Below, piece by piece: positions 17,541 to 25,856 of a DNA stretch of 64,000 nucleotides (positions within the stretch are counted from its first letter, which is position 1; every line of letters starts with the position of its first letter). Under the pieces are notes generated by a model, which was given only the letters and a program-made list of their open reading frames with translations, had not been told where the DNA came from and did not search any database. The translations under genes and the position numbers were made by a program. Source of the stretch: Lewinellaceae bacterium (lineage in GTDB: Bacteria > Bacteroidota > Bacteroidia > Chitinophagales > Saprospiraceae); the NCBI GenBank assembly GCA_016711435.1, contig JADJSY010000025.1, positions 44,518 to 108,517 of the forward strand. The letters run 5' to 3'.

Positions 17541-17604
17541 AAATTCCTTGTAAATGCTTGCGTATCAACACGGATAACCAATAACTAATAACGGATAACT
17601 ACTT
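17541..17604 (-). repeat. Interspersed repeat family D, copy 1
   Basis: On the minus strand this reads AGTTATCCGTTATTAGTTAT, then a GTTGATAC segment and GCAAGCATTTACAAGGAATT. It aligns along about 60 bases with 48361-48420 and with 61561-61600. It begins about seven bases after the stop of the binding-protein gene. Confidence 0.75.
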
Positions 17605-17611
17605 AACCAAC

Positions 17612-20600
17612 TTACTGCTTAATAAACTTCGCGTTACCGATCAGCACACCCTTTGGATTGTAGCCGGTCAGCAGGTAAACACCCGGAGGCAAAGCCGCCA
17701 CGTCTACATCGACACGAGCGTCAAGATTGGTATTCCGTATCAGTACGCGCTGTCCGTATGCATTGAATACTTCGAGGCGGTTGATGTCCCTGAAGTTTTC
17801 TACCCGGAGGATCGTACTTACCGGATTTGGAGAAATGACCATCGGTTCTACGGGTATTGGATGCCAGGTACCGACGATACCGCACTCGCTGTCTCCAATA
17901 GAGATATTGTCAAAATACGAGATCACGTTGGAAACGCCGTTACCCGGGCCTTTCCAGTCGAAGAAGATCGTAAAGCGTTGATACTTGGCATTATCCGGCG
18001 CAGAAGCGAAGTTATGGAAGGTATTTTCCCACTGGTTGGTCGTCGTGTTGATATATTCGATTTCCGTATTAGGAAGATTCAAACCCGATTTGTCCTGTTC
18101 CAATTTCAAAACAAAAGTGTCGAGGTGGTCCATCCAGATTTGTGCACGCATTTCCTTGATACCCTTAAAATCAACCGGCGATTCCAGATCCGTATAGAAA
18201 CCTGTGAAGTTGCCGCCATCGCTGGGTTTTACGAATTTACCTACTTTGGAAGAGTTGTTCACTACATCCGCATCCGGATTGTCTACTACTTCAAAAGGCT
18301 GGTTGTAAGAACCCTGGTCGAAATAGCTGAAATTCGTGATCGTCGTAGCAGGTGTTTCAAAATCGAGGATACAACCGTTGTAGCCCTGGCGTTTCCATTC
18401 GATACCATCAATATAGTACGTGCCGCCGCCGGCATCAAACGCTTCATTGAAGAAGATAACCAATTGGGTACCATTGCTGTAACCGGCAGGAGAATCGCTG
18501 AAGTCGAGATTGAAAGTAAACCATTTATTAGGCTCAGTCAGAGTATCTCTTACCTCGAATTGTCCCTGGCCTCCTTGTAATTTGAACAGGAAAGGCACAT
18601 TGTCAGTAGTCGACCATATTTTCACCTGTAACTGATTGTACACACTCAGATCGGGAGAAGCCGGAAACTGGAAACCAATACCTTCATAACCACCAGGAGG
18701 GTCATTGTATTCGCCAACTTTGAGCGACTGGTTGTCATTGTTGATGAAAGGATTGTTGACTACTTCCACATCATCGGCGCCGTAAAAAATATTGGTGTAG
18801 TTGCGCTGGCACTCAAAGTCGTCTACGATGTAGATGTTAGGCACTACGTCGATGCAAGGGTCGGTGGTGGTGAGGCCCTGGCGCAGGTTGTCCACACACC
18901 AGCTTTGGCCGTTGGCAACGGTGCCCGGACCAAACACGATGCGGATTTCCTGGAAATCAGTCGTAGATGTAAACGCGGAAAAATCGAAAGACAGGGTCTC
19001 CCATTCTCCGGGCGTCTGTATTTTAGCAGTGGCACTCTGGCTGCCGGTCAGGGCTGAAAGCAATTGGAATGTTACTTCCGTTTCATCTGCTATGGCGGCG
19101 GTTGGGCTGAGGATATCGATATTGAACTGCGGATAACCACTCAAGTCAAAAGGTTCTGCCGACAGAACTTGCAGGGTAGAAAAGGAGGAAGCGCCTTTGG
19201 AATAGCAGCCGACCTTGTCAGACTCGTTGACTCCACCCGGATTCGGGTTATCGGTCGGACCGGAAAAGTTGCCATGCAGGGTTGTTTCCAGGTCGAGTGG
19301 CAACCAGCCGAGATTCAAACCCACGTCTTCGAAGGTTTCTAAGGGAGGAAGCTCCGTTGGAGCCGACATTTTGATGTTATCGATGTAATAGACATCGCCC
19401 GGTGCTCCATTCTCTGTGACGCCGAAGAAAATGACTAATTTGTTATCATTAAATCCAATCCGGCTACTGAAATCAGCGGTGTAAGTCACCCAGGCATTGG
19501 CTTCCGTAATCGGAAGGAATACCTCTTTTTGGCCATTCGGACCCTGAATTTTGAGCAAAATCTGGCCTGTTTTAGGCGACCATATCTGCGCGCTGAACTG
19601 GTTGCGCACGTTCAAATCGATCGGGTTTTCGTAGTCGATCACTAAGGAAGCGTATTCGGTGCCGTTGCCGGCCGGGCGATTCCACTGACCTACATTTTTG
19701 GAATTGTTATCGCCGTCCACATCAGGGTTGCTGATCACATGCAGGCTGTCCCAGCCGATACTGTACACAGCGTTGCGGTTGCAATCAAAATCGTCGATCA
19801 CTTCAGGATCGGGATCGGTATCCGGGCACTGATCGGGCACTGCGTAAATATTATCGATATAATATGTGTCCGTACTACCGAGCACCCCCGGCGAATAGGC
19901 GACCAACACTTTAGTAATAGTAGTAAGGTCGGCAGCTGCTGAAAAATCGAATGTGTACTCCTGCCATTCGTTGGCAACGGCTACATTGACTACTTTTTCG
20001 ATTTTCTGACTACTGGGGGTTCCTTCAAATTTGAGCAACACCTGTGTTGCCTGCGGCGCCCGCAGCTGCATACGATACTGATTGAAGTTCGTCAGATCCA
20101 GCGGTGTCGTGAATGTGCCGAAAGCGAAGCTATAGTCGGCGGTCGGGTTATTACTGAAAGAACCGACGGTAGCGGAACTGTTCACCTGATTCGGATCGGG
20201 ATTGGCAATCGCGCCGTTGTAGGTTCCGTTCAGGCTGGTCCAGTTTATGCCGGAAGGCGTTTCAAAATCTTCGAATACGCGCAGCGCTTTCACGGCGCGG
20301 ATATCGTCGAAGTAGAAGGTGTTGTCGTCGTTTTCTTCAAAATTAAACACGATGGTAATACGGTTCAGCGTGGTAGCGTTGGCCGCTGGAGACAGATCAA
20401 ATGTATATTCGACCCATTCATTGGCAACTGTTACGTTCTGAAAAGTTTCTGCGAAGGCGCCGCCGCCGATGGTTTCGACTTTGAAAAGTATCCTTCCCGT
20501 GTCAATCGGCGACCATACTTTAATTTTAAACTGATTGAATTCGGACAGGTCCATCGGCGATGTAAGGTCGCCAACGTTGTAACAGGAACTGGACGCAGCA

Positions 20601-20797
20601 TTGTTCGTAGTTGAACCGACTGTTGCGGAGTTGTTGACAGCATCCGGATCAGGGTTGGCAATAGCGCCGTTGAAGGCGCCATTGAAACTTTGCCAGGTAA
20701 GATCGGGCCCACCCTCGAAGTCTTCATAGAGGACTTGAGCGTTCAGACCGAAACAGCTGATGAAGGCTAATAAAATAGCGAGGAGATTCTTTTTCAT
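17612..20797 (-). CDS. T9SS-secreted multi-module carbohydrate-binding-like protein
   Basis: 1061 residues from ATG 20797 (signal MKKNLLAILLAFISCFGLNA). Six related modules follow. Each has an E/DDFE opening, an NPDPDxVNxSxxVG segment, a PxDLSxFNQFxxxVWSP strand, an LKxxG strand, a WVEYTFDFS strand and a closing YYIDNI, which is the layout of jelly-roll galactose-binding or CBM-type domains. The last 75 residues form a T9SS type A tail (PNPVSTILRVENF ... LPPGVYLLTGY ... KFIKQ). No catalytic domain is visible. In the PUL it probably binds the glucan at the surface or in the medium. The frame is open upstream to 20959, but that part only translates the hairpin repeat. Confidence 0.9.
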   Translation of the reverse strand: MKKNLLAILLAFISCFGLNAQVLYEDFEGGPDLTWQSFNGAFNGAIANPDPDAVNNSATVGSTTNNAASSSCYNVGDLTSPMDLSEFNQFKIKVWSPIDTGRILFKVETIGGGAFAETFQNVTVANEWVEYTFDLSPAANATTLNRITIVFNFEENDDNTFYFDDIRAVKALRVFEDFETPSGINWTSLNGTYNGAIANPDPNQVNSSATVGSFSNNPTADYSFAFGTFTTPLDLTNFNQYRMQLRAPQATQVLLKFEGTPSSQKIEKVVNVAVANEWQEYTFDFSAAADLTTITKVLVAYSPGVLGSTDTYYIDNIYAVPDQCPDTDPDPEVIDDFDCNRNAVYSIGWDSLHVISNPDVDGDNNSKNVGQWNRPAGNGTEYASLVIDYENPIDLNVRNQFSAQIWSPKTGQILLKIQGPNGQKEVFLPITEANAWVTYTADFSSRIGFNDNKLVIFFGVTENGAPGDVYYIDNIKMSAPTELPPLETFEDVGLNLGWLPLDLETTLHGNFSGPTDNPNPGGVNESDKVGCYSKGASSFSTLQVLSAEPFDLSGYPQFNIDILSPTAAIADETEVTFQLLSALTGSQSATAKIQTPGEWETLSFDFSAFTSTTDFQEIRIVFGPGTVANGQSWCVDNLRQGLTTTDPCIDVVPNIYIVDDFECQRNYTNIFYGADDVEVVNNPFINNDNQSLKVGEYNDPPGGYEGIGFQFPASPDLSVYNQLQVKIWSTTDNVPFLFKLQGGQGQFEVRDTLTEPNKWFTFNLDFSDSPAGYSNGTQLVIFFNEAFDAGGGTYYIDGIEWKRQGYNGCILDFETPATTITNFSYFDQGSYNQPFEVVDNPDADVVNNSSKVGKFVKPSDGGNFTGFYTDLESPVDFKGIKEMRAQIWMDHLDTFVLKLEQDKSGLNLPNTEIEYINTTTNQWENTFHNFASAPDNAKYQRFTIFFDWKGPGNGVSNVISYFDNISIGDSECGIVGTWHPIPVEPMVISPNPVSTILRVENFRDINRLEVFNAYGQRVLIRNTNLDARVDVDVAALPPGVYLLTGYNPKGVLIGNAKFIKQ

Positions 20798-20854
20798 ACT
20801 TACTCCATTAAAATGGTTAGTGAAAAAATTGGTTGGTAATTGTTTGAGAATTAT

Positions 20855-20982
20855 GGTTGATGAGGTTGATGAAGGGTTGATAAGGTTGATGAGGGATAAT
20901 TCATCTCGGAAATGGAGCAATCCTTCATTTTCGAGCGAATGTATTATCAACCTCATCAACCTTTATAAACCCTCATCAACCC
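20855..20982. repeat. Intergenic inverted repeat, family A, copy 4
   Basis: Left arm GGTTGATGAGGTTGATGAAGG, imperfectly complementary to the right arm (TATCAACCTCATCAACC, CCCTCATCAACCC). The core contains CATTTTCGAGCGAATGTATT, matching the family A core. The right arm touches the TAA at 20983-20985 that closes the restored GH144 frame, so this copy too starts right at a stop codon. Confidence 0.8.
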
Positions 20983-22844
20983 TTATTGCAAAATTATTTT
21001 TTGAGAAATCATCTGGTTCTGATCGTTTTTGACAGACAAAAAATAGACGCCGGGCGGAAGTCCGCTCGGGTCGAATGATTCCTGGTATGTCCCTGTTGTA
21101 AATACTTTTTTATCAATTAAGTTGCGTTGGAGGCTGCATCGACTGACCAGAGTGCGGCGCTCAATACCTGCGATCTACCTAATATGAGTTCCAGCGAAAG
21201 CGGCTGAACGCCCATAGCCGGATTGGGCCACAAACGCCCGGTAAAACCTTTTTCTGTCAGGTCAAAATCGCGGGTGCCGGAAGCGTCGGGCACAAAACCG
21301 ATGGCGTCGAGCGCCGGTTGTATTTCCGGGTTTTGCATAAACAGGTTCCACAACAGGCCGCTGCGATAGTTTTCAATCATTGCCACGATCGGCCCCTGGT
21401 CGATGGCTAAGTAAGAAGTAGCAAACCAATTCTGATCCAAATTAAAGGCGTCGTAAAATCCGTACAAACCCCAGAGTTTTTCGCCTTGTTCGCGGTAGAA
21501 CCAGCGCAGCGCATCGAGACTTTCCGACGGTGTGTACGGCATGGAAGCAAGCGCAGCAGTGGGCGCCACGGTACCATTGTCGCCGGAAGCCGAAATACTG
21601 TGGGCCGCATAGCCACCGGGACTGTCGCAGGAAGTGAATCCCCAGCAATTGGCCGAGTAACCTTCGTGGTTTTCCGGGTTAGCGACGGCGTAATCGCGCT
21701 GTATGAGCGCGTGGTTGCGGTTGCGAACAAAATAATTGCAATAGGCGTCTTTCAACCCGCGCGGATCAAAACCGAGGTAAGAATAGTGGGCAAAAAACAT
21801 AGGGCCGCCACCGAAAGGCCCGCAACAAACCGGATGCCCGAAGTGAATGGCGCCATTGGCGTAATTGCTGCTTGTCCAGCCGGTTTGATACAAACTACCC
21901 GGCACGGGGTGTGTAGGCGAAGCAGCGGCGAGGATATAAACAATCTGGGCTTCAAAAAAACCGCGCAGTTGAAAATTCATTTGCCAGCCGTAATTGGGCG
22001 ACCAGTGCCAGTACAGCACCGGACTGTTGTTCTTGCGAAACCAGTCCCATTCCACATCTTCCCAAAGGCCGGTAATGACGTTGCGCACGGCGTTTTCCAA
22101 AGGTGTATCCTGGTTGAAATACTGGCGGGCAGCCAGCAGGCCCTGCATCAGAAAAGCGGTCTCCACCAGATCGGCGCCATCGTCGAACTGACTAAAAGGC
22201 GCCGTATTGCCATTTGTGCCATTGATCCAGTGCGGAAAAACGCCGTGGTAACGATCGGCAAATTGCAGAAAAGAAACAATCTGAACCATGCGGTTCACCG
22301 CTTCCTCGCGGGTCACCCAGCCGCGTTCGGCCCCAACGACCAGGGCCATAATGCCAAACCCCGAACCGCCGGTGGTGACAATGTTATCGTCGCCGTTGTT
22401 GCGTTCTCTGGCGAGTCCGCTCACCGGATGCGCAAAATCCCAGAAGTAGCGGAACGTCGAACGTTGCACCATATCGAGCAGCGCTTCATCCGACATAGTT
22501 TGTGTAGTGGCGGTTGCAATATCCGAAAAGTCGCTTTCCATGCCATTGGTGGCGACTGCCTTTATCTTATAATGAAAGTTGTTGCCGATTTGTGCCGCTC
22601 CGGTCCAGTCCAATGTAGCGGGTATGTTATCCACTTGTTTCCACAACTGAAATTCACCGCTGTCGCCTGCACGCCGAAAAATTCTATACCCTAAAATGTT
22701 GGCGGCTGTATTGCGCTGCCAGCGCAACTCAATATGGCGCTCAAACCCGGTGGCGGTTAATCCAGCGGGCGTTACAGGAGATTGGCCTGAAGATGCGGCA
22801 ATGGAAGAAAGCGCAAACAGGCAGAAAAGTATTAATCTGTTCAT
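20983..22844 (-). CDS. FnIII-GH144 glucanase with T9SS tail (one frameshift near 21136)
   Basis: A signal peptide (LILFCLFALSSIAASSGQ), an FnIII domain (about 24-115: ELRWQRNTAANILGYRIFRR), and a GH144/PF10091 domain (about 120-510: FRYFWDFAHPVSGLARER, GGSGFGIMALVVGAERGWVT, FYDAFNLDQNW, YLAIDQGPIVAMIENYRSGL). The reading frame as given stops at 21117. One extra G near 21136 joins it to a T9SS type A tail (LIDKKVFTTGTYQESFDPSG ... LPPGVYFLSVKN ... ISQKIILQ) ending at 20983. Restored length is about 620 residues. The likely role is extracellular cleavage of beta-1,2-glucan. Whether the frameshift is real decides whether the enzyme is exported by T9SS. Confidence 0.88.
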
Positions 22845-23005
22845 GGAATGTTTTTACTGTTACCCATTTCCAGTTGCTTTTTCATTTTTAAATGAAAATT
22901 CGGCGCCTGAAATATTTGGCAGGATGAAATTACGGGAAAACAATAAGAAACATTCAAAAGCGCACCTCACCATGACTACGCCATGTCCAAAATAGGCAGA
23001 AATGG

Positions 23006-25723
23006 TCAAAAACGCATCATAAACTCGGTCAAATTGGCATCTTCCGGCAGCCCGGTTTTTTTCCGCAAACGATACCGTTTGTTTTCTACCCCGCGAATAG
23101 AGATATTCAACAGGGGCGCAATCTCTTTGGAAGAGAGATTCATCTTCAAATAAGCCGCCAGCCGCAGGTCGCCGGGGGTCAGATCGGGGTAGTCGTGCAT
23201 GAGGCGTTTGAAAAAATCATCGTGTACACGATTGAACGACGCTTCAAAAATTTCCCAGTCGTGGTCGGCTTCCAGGTGTTCGTCGATGCGGCGAATTATT
23301 TTCTGGATAGACCTGGTTTCGTTTTGCGAATCGATCAGGTCGTCCTTCAAACTTTGCAAGGCTTCATTTTTGCGGATGAGGTTCAGGGCGGCGTTGGAGA
23401 GTTCGCGGCTTTTATTTTCTACTTCCAGCACCAGAATTTCATGTTCTTTTTCTGACTCCAGGCGGAGCCGCTGGCGCTGGAGGCGGCGGCGGTTGAAAAT
23501 CTCCATCGTCCAGAATAGTGCGGCTGCCAGCAGGCAATACACGAAGGCTGCCCAATTGGAAAGGTACCAAGGCGGGGCAATCCGGAAAGTCACGGCGTCT
23601 TCACCGGCGCCGGTGTCTGCACGAACCCGGAAGGTATAGGTTCCTGCGGGCAGGTTGGTGAACTCTTTTTCGGGAGTGGATTGCCATTGCGACCATTGGT
23701 CGGAAAAGCCATCCAGTTTCCAGGAAAACTTGGGGTCGCGTTCAAAAAAAGGGGATGCAAACCTGAAAAGCAGGCTGTTTTGATGCCAGGCGAATCGAAT
23801 ATGGGAATTGCTATCGGGAAACATCGAGATGCCGTCTGCCGATTCAATTAAACGGATAAATGGTTGAGCCGGCGATGTCGGCCGACCCAATCCGATCTGT
23901 TGCTGATCGAGCAAGGCAAATCCATTTTCCAGACAAAAAAGATAAGTATTGGGGCGAAGTGCGATGATATTTTCAAAACCGGGGACCAGCGAGAGCAACA
24001 AATCAAATGTTTTTTCCCGGGATACCAGCCGGATGGTATTGCTGTCTATAATAAAATAATCGGCTCCGGCGCCCGGCAGCCATTTCTGCCGGCGGTTGGG
24101 CGGTGTGATCGGGGTAAATTCAATTTGTTCGCCTGACATGACAATCCGTCGCGGAACCGGGTCGGTATTGATCACCACCGCTTCGCCAATCATCGTCAAA
24201 CCTAATTTAAAGTCGGAAGGCAGTTTATCTTGTCGGGTAAAAACCCTGAAGTCCGTCACCTGTGCCAGATCACGGCTCAGTTGCAGGCGGAACAGCCCCC
24301 GGTTGGGATGTACGCCCCAAAGATTGCCCGCCGTATCGAATACCGCTTTTTTTAGCGGTTCGCTGAATCCGGCAATACGCTGTGCAAACTCCCAACTACC
24401 TGCTGCATTTTTTTTGAAATAGATCAAGCCTGTGTAAGTGCTCTGCACCAGAATATCGGCCCGCCCCGGGGCCTGCAGGGTACACCAGCCGCCGGTTATA
24501 TCGCATATTTTTTGGGCAATATTGTTTTTTTTAATGACAAAAGTACCCGTGTTGTGCCCGCAAATCAGTTGGTTGTCAAATACTTGTAAATTCCAAACCT
24601 GTCCCTGGGTGCCTTCTACCAATTGAAAACCGACATCTGAGTTTTGCACGTCGTTTCTGACAAAAACACCCTGATTGGTACCGATGTAGAGCCGGTCAGA
24701 CCATTGTGCGGCGGTATAAACGGTGCCGATTTTACCTGTTTGATCGTTAAAAAAGGTAAGCGGCGAACGCAGCGCCACAAAATCAACACCCCGGTCGAGT
24801 CCCAGCCAGAGGTTGCCGTCCATGTCTTCGAGCATGGAAAGCACCGTGTTGTTTTGCAGGCCGTTGGCACGGTTGATCTGGTATTGCAGGTTTTCAGCAT
24901 GATCTAATATATACGTCCCGTTGAGGATGGTACCAATGGCCCACCCGCCGTTTTTCAGCGCAATAGCCTTATTCACCTGGTATTTTCGCAATTCCAAATT
25001 CAGGGGATTCGCCCATTCCCGGCATTGCCCGTCCCGCCATTCATAAATACCGTGGTTGCTGGTGCCGATCCAAATGCCCCCGGCCGGCCCGGGCGTCAGG
25101 AACTGCACAATTTTATCCTGCAGGACAGCCGTGCCTTCCAGGAAACGAAAGCTGTTGTCGGACATTAATTCATACAGGCCCTGCCCGATGACAGGCAGTA
25201 AAACACGCCCCTCGACTGTGCCGGCAAACATAATGGCTTCCGGTGGTTTAATGGGTGTAACTTTTTGATAATCATACTTATAAATAACAGAAAAAGATTG
25301 AAACAAAACACAATCGGGCAGTACCAGGATATGCCATATTTCTTCTTTGTGCAATTGATCGGAAAGCGTCTGATTGCTCAGCGAAGTATAGGTAGTACGC
25401 CCGGAAGCATTGATCGTCCAATAGCCGAATTCCGCAAATCCCCCACAAAATATTTCGCCGTTTCGCCCGGTAGCAACGGCTCTCACGGTTTGTTTTTCGG
25501 GCAAAAAGAAGGATTGCCAGCGCGCGCCGTCATATTCGAGCAGGCTGCCGTTGTTGCCGGCGTAGATCCAGCCCTGCGGCGATTGGGCCAGTGACCAGTT
25601 TTGGTTTTGCGCGTAATAATCGCCGGGTGAAAAATTGCGGACATGCGGTACTTCCCGTCCCCGGACCAGCAAGGCCTGAAACAGAAATAATAAAAGGAGC
25701 AATATCTTTCCGGCATGCTGCAT
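23006..25723 (-). CDS. Membrane-tethered beta-propeller/Y_Y_Y regulator with LuxR-type HTH
   Basis: 905 residues from ATG 25723 (a GTG at 25738 is also in frame). Signal (KILLLLLFLFQALLV), then a long periplasmic propeller of repeats like DMDGNLWLGLDRGV and GPAGGIWIGTSNHGIYEW. A Y_Y_Y domain (FSWKLDGFSDQWSQWQS, FTNLPAGTYTFRVRA) precedes a transmembrane helix near 725-745 (WAAFVYCLLAAALFWTMEIF). A coiled coil and a C-terminal HTH follow (LTPGDLRLAAYLKMNLSSKE, ISIRGVENKRYRLRKKTGL). There is no kinase domain, so it is a one-piece sensor-regulator working from the inner membrane. It lies at the head of the PUL and probably senses a glucan fragment. Confidence 0.92.
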   Translation of the reverse strand: MQHAGKILLLLLFLFQALLVRGREVPHVRNFSPGDYYAQNQNWSLAQSPQGWIYAGNNGSLLEYDGARWQSFFLPEKQTVRAVATGRNGEIFCGGFAEFGYWTINASGRTTYTSLSNQTLSDQLHKEEIWHILVLPDCVLFQSFSVIYKYDYQKVTPIKPPEAIMFAGTVEGRVLLPVIGQGLYELMSDNSFRFLEGTAVLQDKIVQFLTPGPAGGIWIGTSNHGIYEWRDGQCREWANPLNLELRKYQVNKAIALKNGGWAIGTILNGTYILDHAENLQYQINRANGLQNNTVLSMLEDMDGNLWLGLDRGVDFVALRSPLTFFNDQTGKIGTVYTAAQWSDRLYIGTNQGVFVRNDVQNSDVGFQLVEGTQGQVWNLQVFDNQLICGHNTGTFVIKKNNIAQKICDITGGWCTLQAPGRADILVQSTYTGLIYFKKNAAGSWEFAQRIAGFSEPLKKAVFDTAGNLWGVHPNRGLFRLQLSRDLAQVTDFRVFTRQDKLPSDFKLGLTMIGEAVVINTDPVPRRIVMSGEQIEFTPITPPNRRQKWLPGAGADYFIIDSNTIRLVSREKTFDLLLSLVPGFENIIALRPNTYLFCLENGFALLDQQQIGLGRPTSPAQPFIRLIESADGISMFPDSNSHIRFAWHQNSLLFRFASPFFERDPKFSWKLDGFSDQWSQWQSTPEKEFTNLPAGTYTFRVRADTGAGEDAVTFRIAPPWYLSNWAAFVYCLLAAALFWTMEIFNRRRLQRQRLRLESEKEHEILVLEVENKSRELSNAALNLIRKNEALQSLKDDLIDSQNETRSIQKIIRRIDEHLEADHDWEIFEASFNRVHDDFFKRLMHDYPDLTPGDLRLAAYLKMNLSSKEIAPLLNISIRGVENKRYRLRKKTGLPEDANLTEFMMRF

Positions 25724-25856
25724 TTGGCAAAGAAACACTGCTTTTTTACAATTTCCTATGAAAACTGATGTAAGAAATCTGTATTTTCAAATGTTTTGGA
25801 AAAAATCAACACCGTACCATTATACATTTGCCCGTCATAACGCAACACTATAACAA

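Larger units (their letters stand above)
17326..17611. other. Intergenic region between the binding-protein gene and the GH144-esterase gene
   Basis: 286 bases without a gene. It contains, from the left, an AAAGGGCAAAGAG phrase fragment, a GCATTC-CATT-GAATGC mini-hairpin near 17425, the perfect palindrome at 17457-17487, and a family D repeat at 17541-17604 next to the stop of the binding-protein gene. Confidence 0.7.
7810..25723 (-). other. Predicted beta-1,2-glucan utilization locus (PUL)
   Basis: Seven consecutive minus-strand genes: membrane-tethered regulator, FnIII-GH144, multi-module binding protein, GH144-esterase, GH3, SusC, SusD. GH144 (Pfam 'glycoamylase' PF10091) was defined on an endo-beta-1,2-glucanase of Chitinophaga, and a GH3 beta-1,2-glucosidase sits beside GH144 in a Bacteroides PUL. 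That pairing is why I assign beta-1,2-glucan. Beta-1,3- or other glucans cannot be excluded from sequence alone. Each gene except the regulator is followed by a hairpin repeat, so the transcript may be segmented. Confidence 0.7.

Noticed and set aside
21486..22694. 402-codon open frame on the plus strand
   Set aside because: Antisense shadow of the GH144 gene. The minus-strand protein has clear domain motifs and the plus frame has none.
25823..25830. kup promoter (TACATTTG)
   Set aside because: The -7 box matches, but the nearest TTG is 24 bases upstream instead of about 19; kept only as a remark in the kup entry.
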